This document shows, piece after piece, positions 1 through 7,523 of a DNA stretch of 64,000 nucleotides. The DNA is from Cellulomonas sp. GTDB taxonomy: Bacteria; Actinomycetota; Actinomycetes; Actinomycetales; Cellulomonadaceae. The notes below the pieces were generated by a model. That model searched no databases. It was not told the origin of the DNA and saw only the letters and a list, made by a program, of their open reading frames with translations. The DNA is taken from positions 62,001 to 126,000 of the forward strand of contig NZ_JADGMY010000026.1 of NCBI RefSeq assembly GCF_015234515.1. Direction: 5' to 3'. The translations under genes and the position numbers were made by a program. Position 1 is the stretch's first letter; every line of letters begins with the position of its first letter.

Positions 1-1
1 G

Positions 2-241
2 GAGCTGCTGCGGAGCATCGAGGAGCGGTACGCCGCCGGCTTCTGGGCCGACCACGGCATCGCGTTCGACCCGACCGACGACGACGAGATCGACTGGACC
101 GACGACTACGGCGCGCCCGTGGCCCGGCCCGTGCCCGAGGTGATGCGCCGGGCCGTGCCCGGTGAGCTCGTCGACGACGCCGGCACCGAGGACGGGCTGC
201 CGCTGGACGTGCACCTGCGGTGGACGGCGCTGGCGGGCTGA
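2..241 (+). CDS. C-terminal part of an uncharacterised protein (5' end outside window)
   Basis: An open frame enters from the left edge and stops at a TGA at 239-241, giving the last 79 residues of a protein. The visible part is acidic (Asp-rich stretch near residues 20-33) with G/C third positions typical of a real actinobacterial gene. It ends inside the 5' region of the next gene, so the two may be translationally coupled. I do not recognise a family and no catalytic motif is visible; the function cannot be inferred from this fragment. Confidence 0.6.
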   Translation, partial: ELLRSIEERYAAGFWADHGIAFDPTDDDEIDWTDDYGAPVARPVPEVMRRAVPGELVDDAGTEDGLPLDVHLRWTALAG

Positions 242-246
242 CGCGG

Positions 247-645
247 GTGCCCACGCGCGGGCGCCTGCACCACCTCGAGCTCTGGGTGCCGGACCTCGAC
301 CGTGCCGCCGCGACGCTCGGCTGGCTCCTCGAGCAGCTCGGGCACACGCGGACCGACGCGTGGGCCACGGGAGCGAGCTGGCGCCTCGGCGACACCTACG
401 TGGTCCTCGAGTCGGGCCCGGACGTCGTCGCCGCACCCCACGAGCGTCGCCGGCCCGGGCTCAACCACGTCGCGTTCCACGCCGGGACCCGGCAGGACGT
501 CGACGCGCTGACCGCCGCCGCGCAGCAGCAGGGCTGGACCCTGCTGTTCCCCGACCGGCACCCGCACGCGGGCGGGCCCGACCACTACGCGGCCTACCTC
601 GAGGACGGCGACGGTTTCGAGGTCGAGCTGGTGGCATCCGGCTGA
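247..645 (+). CDS. VOC-family (glyoxalase/dioxygenase fold) protein
   Basis: This is a small single-domain vicinal-oxygen-chelate protein of about 132 residues. The start of the domain reads LHHLELWVPDLDRA, the usual first beta strand with a metal-ligand-type His. The middle has LNHVAFHAG (second His-bearing strand) and the end has a strand with Asp/Glu (FEVELV) that supplies the acidic ligand in metal-dependent members. The substrate cannot be told from sequence; the family includes glyoxalases, fosfomycin-resistance-like enzymes and dioxygenases. The start is ambiguous: GTG at 247 follows the upstream stop closely, while GTG at 220 would overlap that gene by 22 nt and add nine residues. I prefer 247. 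Confidence 0.75.
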   Translation: MPTRGRLHHLELWVPDLDRAAATLGWLLEQLGHTRTDAWATGASWRLGDTYVVLESGPDVVAAPHERRRPGLNHVAFHAGTRQDVDALTAAAQQQGWTLLFPDRHPHAGGPDHYAAYLEDGDGFEVELVASG

Positions 646-685
646 CGAGCGGGCGCCGGACCCGCACGCCCCCTAGGGTCGGCGG

Positions 686-1153
686 ATGATCGTCGAGTCC
701 AGCGTCGACGTCCCGGTCGCCCCGGACGTCGCCTTCGCGGTGTCGCAGACCACCGGCGCGGTCCGCCTGCGCTGGGACCCCTTCATCCGTCGCCAGGCGT
801 TCCTCGACGGCGCGACCGCGCCCGCCAAGGGCGTCCGGACGCTGACGCGCCACCGCTCCGGGCTGCGGATGGTCAGCGAGTACGTCTCGTACAAGCCCCC
901 GACGAACGTCGGGATGAAGATGGTCACCGGGCCGTGGTTCTTCGCGGTCATGGCCGGGGGCTGGCGGTTCACGGCGCTGCCGGACGGCGGCACGCGCGCG
1001 GTCTGGCGGTACAGCTTCACGTGCCGGCCGGCGTGGCTGGCACCGGTCGCCGAGCGCATCGGACGCGTCGTGCTGCAGCGGGACGTCGACCGGCGGATCG
1101 CAGGGTTCGCGCGCGGGTGCGCCGACCCGCAGGTGGTGGCCGCGGTCGGCTGA
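686..1153 (+). CDS. SRPBCC (START-like) domain protein
   Basis: This protein of 155 residues starts with the pattern of polyketide-cyclase/START-like proteins: an acidic-hydrophobic first strand (MIVESSVDVPVAPDVAFA), then a region with W and R (RLRWDPFI), and a last helix near residues 120-150 that would close the hydrophobic ligand cavity. Family members bind lipids or aromatic ligands, or act as cyclases; no specific ligand can be inferred here. It lies alone between the VOC gene and a convergent TetR gene, with an imperfect GC-rich hairpin (arms near 1177-1182 and 1193-1198) in the gap after its stop. Confidence 0.7.
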   Translation: MIVESSVDVPVAPDVAFAVSQTTGAVRLRWDPFIRRQAFLDGATAPAKGVRTLTRHRSGLRMVSEYVSYKPPTNVGMKMVTGPWFFAVMAGGWRFTALPDGGTRAVWRYSFTCRPAWLAPVAERIGRVVLQRDVDRRIAGFARGCADPQVVAAVG

Positions 1154-1246
1154 GACGTCCCCGCCCGTGGACTGCGGCCGTGCCGGGCCCGACACGGCTC
1201 TGGGCCGGCTGCACGGCGCGGCCCCTGCGCCGGGGCCCGCCGCGCG

Positions 1247-1939
1247 TCAGCGCCCCGGGGCCGCCAACCGGTCGAGCCACTCGGCGAGGAGCCCGCGCTC
1301 GGCCCGGGTGAGCGCGTCGGCCTCGGGCAGCGCGGCGCGGATGGTGCGTGCCGCGACGCCGAGGGGGTCCTGTGCACCCGTGGCCGGGGCGTCGGTGGTG
1401 AGCGCGGCGATCATCGCCTCCCGCGCGAGCAGCGGCACCTGCGGGTCGCGCTCGGCCTCGGGGGTGGCGATGAGCAGCAGCGTCGTGCCGCGACCCGCCG
1501 CGTGGAACACCTGGGCGGCGGTGCTCTCGTCGACGCGCAGGCGTCCGGCGGCGGCGACCCGGCGCATCATCGCCACGAGGATCTCCTCGGAACGCCGCAC
1601 GGCGGCCGCGGGGCCGCCCGGGCGGGGGGCGCCGTAGAGCGCGACGTACACCGCGGGGTTCGCGAGCCCGAACCCGATGTGCAGGTCCCAGCCGCGGCGC
1701 AGGTCCTGCACGGGGTCCTCGTCGTGGTCGCGCTGCGTCTTCGCGGCGAGGTACTCCTCGAACCGGCGTTCCGTGACCGCGTCGAGCAGGCCGTCCTTGT
1801 CGCGGAACAGCCGGTAGATCGTCGGGGCCTGGACGCCGGCCGCCGCACCCACCGCACGTGTCGACATCGCCTCCGGCCCGCCCGCGTCCAGCAGGTGCAG
1901 AGCCGCGTCGATGATCCGGTCCCGGGCGGTGTCGCTCAC
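1247..1939 (-). CDS. TetR/AcrR-family transcriptional regulator
   Basis: A 230-residue protein with a GTG start. The N-terminal helix-turn-helix is clear at about residues 8-55: RDRIIDAALHLLDAGG, then MSTRAVGAAAGV and TIYRLFRDKDGLL, the standard TetR DNA-binding domain with its YxxF recognition-helix end. The rest is an all-helical ligand/dimer domain with no family-specific motif. It is divergent from a PQQ-type sugar dehydrogenase lipoprotein, and the shared 118-bp gap holds several short inverted repeats that look like operators. The likely job is autoregulation and control of that divergent gene; the inducer is unknown. Confidence 0.9.
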   Translation of the reverse strand: MSDTARDRIIDAALHLLDAGGPEAMSTRAVGAAAGVQAPTIYRLFRDKDGLLDAVTERRFEEYLAAKTQRDHDEDPVQDLRRGWDLHIGFGLANPAVYVALYGAPRPGGPAAAVRRSEEILVAMMRRVAAAGRLRVDESTAAQVFHAAGRGTTLLLIATPEAERDPQVPLLAREAMIAALTTDAPATGAQDPLGVAARTIRAALPEADALTRAERGLLAEWLDRLAAPGR

Positions 1940-1969
1940 GTAGCGACGCTAACAGCCCACACCCGCTCT

Positions 1970-2016
1970 CGGTAATACCGGTGCTAACAATTGCGGCGTA
2001 TCGGTGATACGTTAGC
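1970..2016. promoter_or_regulatory. Divergent promoter/operator region with three nested dyads
   Basis: Between the TetR gene and the dehydrogenase gene are CGGTA-A-TACCG (1970-1980), GTATC-GGT-GATAC (1998-2010), and an outer pair GCTAAC (1983-1988) / GTTAGC (2011-2016) that encloses the second. The patch is AT-richer than its surroundings. Such dyads in a divergent gap are typical TetR operator sites; the protein-DNA pairing is inferred, not shown. Confidence 0.6.
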
Positions 2017-2057
2017 GGTGCTCATCACAGTGATCCGCACGCGACGAAGGAGCGACG

Positions 2058-3221
2058 ATGCCCACCTCCCGACGCACGAGACACCGCACCCGCCCGCACC
2101 GCTCGGCCGCAGCCGCAGGCGCCCTCGCCCTCCTGCTCGCCGCGTGCACGCCTGGCGCCGAGACGCCCGCCGCCACCACGGTGGCTCCCTCCGCACCCGG
2201 CACGCCCGCATCGTCGGACGGCCCCCGACTCGTCCCGGGCGACGTCACCGAGGTCGCCACCGACCTCGTCATGCCGTGGGGCCTGACGTTCCTCCCGGAC
2301 GGCGCCGCCCTGGTCTCCAGCCGCTCGACGGGCCAGATCGTGCGCCTGCCGCCCGGCGGCGGGTCCCCCGACGTGGTGGGGGTCGTCCCCGACGTCGAGG
2401 TCGGGTCGGAGGGCGGGCTGCTGGGCATCGCCGCCTCACCGTCCTTCGCGGACGACCGGACCGTCTACGCGTACGTGTCGTCCTCACCCACCAACCGGGT
2501 CGTCGCGCTCACCCTCGCTGACGACCTGCGCTCCCTGCGCGTCGACCGCGTCCTGCTGGACGGGATCGAGACCGCCGACCGGCACCACGGCGGGCGCATC
2601 GTGGTCGGGCCCGACGGGCACCTCTGGATCGGCACCGGCGACGCCTTCGACCCCGAGAACGCCGCCGACGCGGACTCGCTGAACGGCAAGGTCCTGCGCA
2701 TCGCGACGGACGGCACGGTGCCCGACGGCAACCCGTCCGGCTCGCCCGTGTACTCCAGCGGCCACCGCAACGTCCAGGGCATCGCCTTCGGCCCGGACGG
2801 CACCGCGTACGCCTCGGAGCTCGGGCACCGCACCTGGGACGAGCTCAACGTCCTGCAGCCCGGTCTGGACTACGGCTGGCCGGCGTCCGAGGGCACCACC
2901 GGGGACCACGGCGAACCGCCGGTCTTCACCCTCCACCCCGACGACGCGTCACCGTCGGGCATCGCCTACGCGGGCGGCTCGATCTGGATGGGCGCGCTCG
3001 GCGGGCAGCGCCTGTGGCAGCTCCCGGTCGACGGCCCGCGACCCGCGGGCGACCCGGTCGAGTGGTTCACGGGCGAGCACGGCCGCATCCGCACCGTCGA
3101 GGTCGCACCGGACGGCGCCCTGTGGATCGTCACCTCCAACACCGACCGCGCGACCTGGGGCGGCACCGACCCGCGGCCCGGGGACGACCGCGTCCTGCGG
3201 GTCGAGCTGGTCGCCGGGTAG
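2058..3221 (+). CDS. PQQ-dependent sugar dehydrogenase-like lipoprotein (GSDH family)
   Basis: A 387-residue secreted beta-propeller. The first 30 residues are a lipoprotein signal ending in LLLAAC, so Cys30 should be lipidated and the protein tethered to the outside of the membrane. The body matches the glucose/sorbosone dehydrogenase (Yli/aldose sugar dehydrogenase) family: [17 protein letters not shown] near the start, [13 protein letters not shown], a [20 protein letters not shown] segment carrying the catalytic-type His, and [10 protein letters not shown]. These enzymes oxidise aldoses using PQQ; no PQQ biosynthesis gene is in this window, so the cofactor is inferred from family. It is probably controlled by the divergent TetR gene. 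Confidence 0.85.
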   Translation: MPTSRRTRHRTRPHRSAAAAGALALLLAACTPGAETPAATTVAPSAPGTPASSDGPRLVPGDVTEVATDLVMPWGLTFLPDGAALVSSRSTGQIVRLPPGGGSPDVVGVVPDVEVGSEGGLLGIAASPSFADDRTVYAYVSSSPTNRVVALTLADDLRSLRVDRVLLDGIETADRHHGGRIVVGPDGHLWIGTGDAFDPENAADADSLNGKVLRIATDGTVPDGNPSGSPVYSSGHRNVQGIAFGPDGTAYASELGHRTWDELNVLQPGLDYGWPASEGTTGDHGEPPVFTLHPDDASPSGIAYAGGSIWMGALGGQRLWQLPVDGPRPAGDPVEWFTGEHGRIRTVEVAPDGALWIVTSNTDRATWGGTDPRPGDDRVLRVELVAG

Positions 3222-3250
3222 CGCCGACCCCGGCGCGTGTGGACGGCGGA

Positions 3251-3305
3251 CGAACGCGGACTCCTGCCACCTCTCAGCGATGGGTGCGGCAGGAGCCCGC
3301 GTTCG
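3251..3305. terminator. Bidirectional terminator hairpin between convergent genes
   Basis: CGAACGCGG (3251-3259) plus CTCCTGCC (3261-3268) pair with GGCAGGAG (3288-3295) plus CCGCGTTCG (3297-3305); only A3260/C3296 fail to pair. The 17-bp stem with a 19-nt loop sits exactly between the stops of two converging genes. There is no U-tract, as is common in high-GC actinobacteria. Confidence 0.75.
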
Positions 3306-3317
3306 CCACAGTCTGTC

Positions 3318-4151
3318 CTAACCCCCGCAGCCGACGCGCTCGGAATCGAGGGTGATGTCGTCGACCCAGAGGTCGAAGTGGTCGGGCGTCGCGCCGCCCT
3401 GGTACAGCTGCCAGCCGATCTTCACGGTGTCGGCCGTCGGCAGGACGAACGGCACGTCCGCGCCGCCGTGCTCGTCCCCGGTCACCGTGAGGTCCGGCTG
3501 CGGGACACCGTCGAACCACACCGAGACCCGGTTCTCCGGGGCGAACCACTCGAACTCGACGCACTGCCACCGGTCCTCGACGGTGGGCGCCGACTCGCGC
3601 CAGTTGGTCCAGTCCCCCGTCGGGCCGCCGTCGGCGCCGACGCCCCAGAACGTCGCGTCGGGGCCGACCGTCGGGGCGAACTGACCACCGAGCGGGCGCA
3701 CGACCTCGTCGCTGCCGGACCCCGTGACCTCGACGAGCGTGAAGTGCGCCCAGTCCGGAGCCGTCGGGAAGTCGTCGACCTTGATGCGCAGCCGCCCGTA
3801 GAACGTGTTCTCCGGCGCCGCGAAGTCGACCACCTTGAGGAACGCGTACCCGTTGTCCTCCGTGTGCACGCGCAGCACCTTGCCCGCGCGCCCGGCCCGC
3901 TCGACCTTGAGCGTCCCGTGCCGGGTGTCGACGCCCCAGTCGAGGCTGGCGGCACCGCCCGTGGGCTCGGACTCGAAGTCCTCGCAGAACAGCGCCTCGA
4001 CGCGCTCGCAGCCGCCGCGCGGTCCGTGACCGGGCCCGGGCCCCTTGCCCGGGCCGGGTCCGTGACCGCCCCCGGCGGCCGCGACGGGAGCGAGGGCGAG
4101 CGTGGCCGCGGCGAGCGCCGCGACGGTGACCAGGGTGGGGATCGTCCTCAT
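3318..4151 (-). CDS. Secreted jelly-roll protein, Cip1-like (possible polysaccharide lyase/binder)
   Basis: A 277-residue exported protein. Residues 1-28 form a Sec-type signal peptide, followed by a Gly/Pro/His-rich stretch (GPGPGKGPGPGHG) acting as a flexible spacer. The mature domain begins CERVEALFCEDFES and continues with alternating strands typical of concanavalin-A-like jelly rolls (RLRIKVDDF, HFTLVEVTG, WQCVEFEWF, HFDLWVDDITL), with two Cys pairs likely disulphide-bonded. The pattern resembles fungal cellulose-induced protein Cip1 and its bacterial relatives; this match is from memory and tentative. A second in-frame ATG at 4166 would lengthen the protein by five residues. It fits the plant-wall-degrading theme of the window. 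Confidence 0.6.
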   Translation of the reverse strand: MRTIPTLVTVAALAAATLALAPVAAAGGGHGPGPGKGPGPGHGPRGGCERVEALFCEDFESEPTGGAASLDWGVDTRHGTLKVERAGRAGKVLRVHTEDNGYAFLKVVDFAAPENTFYGRLRIKVDDFPTAPDWAHFTLVEVTGSGSDEVVRPLGGQFAPTVGPDATFWGVGADGGPTGDWTNWRESAPTVEDRWQCVEFEWFAPENRVSVWFDGVPQPDLTVTGDEHGGADVPFVLPTADTVKIGWQLYQGGATPDHFDLWVDDITLDSERVGCGG

Positions 4152-4532
4152 GCGCGCACCAACCATTCGTTCGGGTGACGGAACCCCTCGGATGCTAGGC
4201 AGGGCGCGGGCCCCAGGTCCCGACCCGAAACGATTGATCGACGAGACCGCTCCACCTCCCCCACCCCACACCCACCCACTCCACCCACCCCACCCCCACC
4301 CCACACCCACCCCCCACCCGCCGAACTCGTCCTTCGGCGGCTTCCGACGGCTCGGTGGCCGCCGAAGGTCGAGATCGTCGGGCGATCGTCTCGTCAGGTG
4401 AGCCGGGGCCTCGAGGTTCAGTGCGGGGGCGTCGTCGAGGGTTCCAGTGGCGACCGACGCAGTGCTGGCCCCGACTGGCGGCCGTCCGGGTGTGCGACGA
4501 CGATCGAGGTCCGTCGTCGGACCGGAGGACTC
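4152..4532. other. Intergenic region with C-rich tract and stem-loop
   Basis: This 381-bp gap between divergent genes holds a 72-nt tract of C-runs (4251-4322), a perfect 11-bp stem (4331-4341 with 4358-4368, arms CCTTCGGCGGC/GCCGCCGAAGG, 16-nt loop) and then a unique stretch leading to the DUF2255 gene. No further gene was seen. Confidence 0.6.
4251..4322. repeat. C-rich/G-rich low-complexity tract (G-quadruplex potential on minus strand)
   Basis: The tract is built of CCCAC, CCACC and CCCCAC units with more than ten runs of three or more C. On the minus strand it is a run of G-tracts separated by one to three bases, which satisfies the usual G-quadruplex pattern several times over. Confidence 0.7.
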
Positions 4533-4910
4533 ATGGGGACCTGGGGACCTGAGGCGCTCGCCCGCATCGGCGGCGCGGACGAGCTGGAGCTCGCGTCGTA
4601 CCGACCGGACGGCACGCTGCGGCCGTACGTGACGATCTGGGGCGTGCGGGTCGGCGACGACCTCTACGTCCGGTCGGCGCACGGGCCGGAGAACGGCTGG
4701 TTCCGCCGTGCGCGGGCCTCCGGCAGGGCTCGGGTGCGCGCGGGTGGCGTCGAGGAGGACGTCGTCCTCGAGGCGCCACCGCCGGACGTGCACGCCGACG
4801 TGGACGCCGCGTACCACGCCAAGTACGACCGCTACGGGCCGACGTACGTCGGCGCGGTGGTCGGGCCGCAGGTCGTCGACGTGACCCTGCGGCTCGTCCC
4901 GCGCGACTGA
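4533..4910 (+). CDS. DUF2255-family protein
   Basis: A 125-residue single-domain protein. It carries the family signature near the N terminus: a W, then LARIGGADELELASYRPDG, followed by TIWGVRVGDDLYVRSAHG. DUF2255 proteins have a flavin-binding split-barrel-like look, but their function is not established. I chose ATG at 4533 over the longer frame opening at 4398 because a strong ribosome-binding site (GGAGGA at 4524-4529) precedes it and the extra N-terminal residues look non-coding. It is convergent with arsR, seven bases away. Confidence 0.8.
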   Translation: MGTWGPEALARIGGADELELASYRPDGTLRPYVTIWGVRVGDDLYVRSAHGPENGWFRRARASGRARVRAGGVEEDVVLEAPPPDVHADVDAAYHAKYDRYGPTYVGAVVGPQVVDVTLRLVPRD

Positions 4911-4917
4911 CGCCCGC

Positions 4918-5289
4918 TCAGGCCTGCGGCGCCTGGCCGAGGTGCGCCCCCAGGTGCCCGACGAGCTGCTCGACGGCGCCGGGGACCAGCGCGTAGTAGG
5001 CCCACACGCCACGCTTCTCGCGGGTGACCAGGCCGGCGTCGGCCAGGACCTTGAGGTGGTGGGAGACGGTGGGCTGCGAGAGGCCGACCGGCTCGGTCAG
5101 GTCGCACACGCACGCCTCGGCCCCGTCGTGCGAGGCGATGATCGACAGCAGGCGCAGCCGCGTCGGGTCGGCGAGCGCCTTGAGCGGACGCGCCAGGTCC
5201 TCGGCGGCCTCGGCGTCCAGCGGGTCGCAGGTGACCGGCGCGCAGCAGGCCCGTCCGGTGGTCGCGGTGAGCCCCAGGTCGACGGTCAT
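4918..5289 (-). CDS. arsR: ArsR/SmtB-family metalloid-responsive repressor
   Basis: A 123-residue winged-helix repressor. Residues 34-95 carry the family core: LKALADPTRLRLLSII, the metal-sensing-type ACVCDLT (Cys60 and Cys62), then LSQPTVSHHLKVLADAGLV. A second Cys cluster lies near the N terminus (ACCAPVTC, Cys15, Cys16, Cys21), so an As(III) or similar thiolate site formed by N-terminal and alpha-3 cysteines is likely. ATG at 5289 is preferred; an upstream ATG at 5337 would place the operator inside the coding region. It is divergent from an arsM-like methyltransferase, with clear dyads between them, so it probably represses both genes until arsenite binds. Confidence 0.9.
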   Translation of the reverse strand: MTVDLGLTATTGRACCAPVTCDPLDAEAAEDLARPLKALADPTRLRLLSIIASHDGAEACVCDLTEPVGLSQPTVSHHLKVLADAGLVTREKRGVWAYYALVPGAVEQLVGHLGAHLGQAPQA

Positions 5290-5320
5290 GCGACCAGTGT
5301 CACCCAGACATCGGCGCCTG

Positions 5321-5379
5321 TCGATATTGACAGTCATCGATGGCTAGGTCCATGGTTCAGGCATCGACATACTTCGATG
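5321..5379. promoter_or_regulatory. ArsR operator dyads in the arsR-arsM divergent region
   Basis: CATCGA-N6-TCGATG at 5362-5379 is a perfect 6-bp-arm inverted repeat just upstream of the arsM ribosome-binding site (GGAGG, 5383-5387). TCGAT (5321-5325) and ATCGA (5336-5340) form a second dyad with the same core and a 10-bp spacer. The shared ATCGA half-site suggests two sites for one dimeric repressor. Confidence 0.7.
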
Positions 5380-5392
5380 CACGGAGGCAGAG

Positions 5393-6151
5393 ATGACCGA
5401 CATCCGGGACCAGGTCCGCGAGCGCTACGCCCTCGCCGCGACGCAGGCGAGCACGGCAGGCTGCTGCGGCAGCGACACCGCCGCGAGCTGCGGCGGGCCG
5501 AACGCCCCCGACATCGACGAGCGGTTCGGGGCCGGCCTCTACGCCGCCGCGGACACCGACACCCTCCCGGTCGAGGCCGTGGCCGCCTCCCTCGGCTGCG
5601 GCAACCCCCTGATGGTCGCCGAGCTGCGCGAGGGCGAGCGCGTGCTCGACCTCGGCTCCGGCGGCGGCATCGACGTCCTGCTGTCCGCCCGCCGCGTCGG
5701 TCCCACGGGCTTCGCGCACGGCGTCGACATGACCGACGAGATGCTCGACCTGGCACGCGCCAACGCCGAGAAGGCGGGCGCGACGAACGTCGCGTTCCAC
5801 CGGGGCACGATCGAGGACCTCCCGCTGCCCGACGCCAGCGTCGACGTGGTCATCTCGAACTGCGTCGTCAACCTCTCCCCCGACAAGCCTGCCGTGCTCG
5901 CCGAGGCCTTCCGCGTGCTCGCCCCCGGCGGCCGGTTCGGCATCTCCGACGTCGTCGCCGAGGACCACCTCACCCCCGACCAGCGCGCCGAGCGCGGCTC
6001 CTACGTCGGGTGCATCGCCGGCGCGCTGTCGCGCAGCGAGTACCTCGACGGCCTGGCCGCGGCCGGCTTCGTCGACGCGACCGTGACGTTCACGCACCAG
6101 GTGGCCGACGGCATGCACGGTGCGATCGTGCAGGCCCGCCGGCCGGCCTGA
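5393..6151 (+). CDS. arsM: Arsenite S-adenosylmethionine methyltransferase
   Basis: A 252-residue class I methyltransferase that would methylate As(III) in the cytosol using SAM and thiols. The SAM site is VLDLGSGGGIDVLLSA (residues 84-99), followed by VDMTDEML. The three cysteines that bind As(III) in ArsM enzymes are all present in their usual contexts: Cys69 in SLGCGNP, Cys157 in SNCVVNLS and Cys207 in GCIAGAL. Extra Cys residues sit at the N terminus (GCCG, SCGG). A good ribosome-binding site precedes ATG 5393. It is divergent from arsR and probably induced by arsenite. Confidence 0.93.
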   Translation: MTDIRDQVRERYALAATQASTAGCCGSDTAASCGGPNAPDIDERFGAGLYAAADTDTLPVEAVAASLGCGNPLMVAELREGERVLDLGSGGGIDVLLSARRVGPTGFAHGVDMTDEMLDLARANAEKAGATNVAFHRGTIEDLPLPDASVDVVISNCVVNLSPDKPAVLAEAFRVLAPGGRFGISDVVAEDHLTPDQRAERGSYVGCIAGALSRSEYLDGLAAAGFVDATVTFTHQVADGMHGAIVQARRPA

Positions 6152-6198
6152 CCGTCCGCGGGAGGCCCGCCGCGCTCGCGCCCGTGCCGTGCCGGAGG

Positions 6199-6717
6199 TC
6201 AGGACACGACGTGCAGCTCCGGTGACGAGCCCTTGTCGTCCAGGATGGCGGCGTCGATCATCTCCTGGGCACGCTCGCGCTCGACCCCCAGGGCGAGCGC
6301 CATCTCCGTGAGCAGCGGCTGCGTCGCCGACCAGAGCTGGTCCTTCTCCCCCGTCGACAGGCCCCGCTCCACGCTGCGACGCGTGAGGTCGCGCACGACC
6401 TCCGCCTGCACGAGGTGGTCCTGGCTGCGCATCCGCTCCTGGTTCTCCTTGAACCGGCGGGTCCACGCCTCGTGGACGTGCGCGGTCGGGGCCGCGAGGA
6501 CGGCGAGGAGCGCCGCGATGCCGTCGGCGTCGTAGAGCGGCCGCAGGCCGATCTCGTCGGCCTTGTCCAGCGGGACGGACACGACCATCCCGCTCCCGAC
6601 GACCTCGAGCTGCAGGTACTGGTGCGTCTCGCCGCGGAACGTCCGCTCGAGCGTGTCGACGACGCGGGTGGGGCCGTGGTGGGGGTGGACGACGATCTCA
6701 CCGATGGCGGGCTGCAT
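6199..6717 (-). CDS. CarD/CdnL-family RNA polymerase-binding regulator
   Basis: A 172-residue protein with the CarD layout. Residues 1-65 form the RNA-polymerase-interaction domain: [22 protein letters not shown], then [28 protein letters not shown]. The rest is the helical DNA-binding domain ([22 protein letters not shown] and [25 protein letters not shown]). CarD proteins stabilise the open promoter complex at sigma-A promoters, mainly at rRNA genes. The version here differs somewhat from the essential mycobacterial CarD, so it may be a paralogue. Its 5' leader contains a perfect hairpin. Confidence 0.85.
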   Translation of the reverse strand: MQPAIGEIVVHPHHGPTRVVDTLERTFRGETHQYLQLEVVGSGMVVSVPLDKADEIGLRPLYDADGIAALLAVLAAPTAHVHEAWTRRFKENQERMRSQDHLVQAEVVRDLTRRSVERGLSTGEKDQLWSATQPLLTEMALALGVERERAQEMIDAAILDDKGSSPELHVVS

Positions 6718-6782
6718 GGGTCACACCTCTTGCTTGGCGCGGCACCGCGCTCGGCCCCGTACGCGACGAGGACCGCCTCCCT

Positions 6783-6800
6783 ACGACGGCGTGCCGTCGT
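6783..6800. promoter_or_regulatory. Perfect stem-loop in the leader upstream of the CarD-like gene
   Basis: ACGACGGC (6783-6790) and GCCGTCGT (6793-6800) are perfect 8-bp arms around a GT loop, about 65 nt upstream of the CarD-family start. It may be an operator or a 5'-leader hairpin; nothing distinguishes these. Confidence 0.4.
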
Positions 6801-6927
6801 GGGGAACGCGCGGACCGGTCCACCACCCGGGATGGGGACGGGGAGCCGCGCGAGCCGGTAAGACCATTGTCCCACGCGACGCCAAGCACAGGACAGAGCG
6901 GTCACGCAGCGCCCTGGCGACGACCTG

Positions 6928-7221
6928 TCAGGCGGTCCCGGGAGCTCGGTGCCAGGGGTTGCGCGCGTCGGTCGGCGCCGGGCGTGCGGCGACCGCCACC
7001 GCGTACGTGGGGCGGGCGGTCCCGCCGACGGCACCCAGGTAGTCGTGCCCGGTCATGTGGCACCACACCGGCAGGTCGATGGGGGCGACGGGGTCGGCCG
7101 TCACGAGGTGGACGACGGTACCCGGTGCCATCGTCGCGACCCGGTCGCGCAGCAGGACGAGCAGGCGGGCGCATCCCAGGTCCCCACCGTCGATCGTCAC
7201 GACGTCCCCCGTACCGGCCAC
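6928..7221 (-). CDS. TusA/SirA-like sulfur-carrier-fold protein
   Basis: A 97-residue protein with the small beta-alpha-beta TusA fold: [25 protein letters not shown], then [30 protein letters not shown]. True TusA proteins carry a Cys-Pro-x-Pro motif at the tip of the first helix; here the Cys (Cys17, in GCARLL) is kept but both prolines are gone. A second Cys occurs in VWCHM. The protein may be a persulfide carrier with altered chemistry or a structural relative. It stands alone, 200 bp upstream of the CarD gene on the same strand. Confidence 0.7.
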   Translation of the reverse strand: MAGTGDVVTIDGGDLGCARLLVLLRDRVATMAPGTVVHLVTADPVAPIDLPVWCHMTGHDYLGAVGGTARPTYAVAVAARPAPTDARNPWHRAPGTA

Positions 7222-7523
7222 GGCGTGAGGGTAGCCCGGGGGTGCTGTGGCACGTCGTCGTCGACGGCGCGCGGGACCGTCGAAACCTTGCGATCGAGGC
7301 AGATAAACGCGCAGACGACCACGATGCGGAAGTTAAAGGATTAGATCCACAAACTGCCGGGGAGCGGCCACGCTCCCACGCTGCACACTGCTGCCGTCAC
7401 GGCGCAGGAGAACGATCACAGCCGATCACGCTCCCGTCGCGACATCCGCCGGCACGCAGGTGGGAGCGCGGGTCGGCCGAACCGTCACGTCCCCCGCTCG
7501 ACTGCCCTAGGGAGTGCCATCAG
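7222..7523 (+). promoter_or_regulatory. Regulatory region upstream of the first xylanase
   Basis: This 302-bp gap contains a GGGAGCG-N4-CGCTCCC inverted repeat (7360-7377), a half-site TGGGAGCGC (7461-7469), and AT-richer patches (7306-7312, 7331-7345). The half-site matches one arm of the CelR operator TGGGAGCGCTCCCA known from cellulolytic actinomycetes. A GGAG ribosome-binding site lies at 7511-7514. I see no gene in it. Confidence 0.5.
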
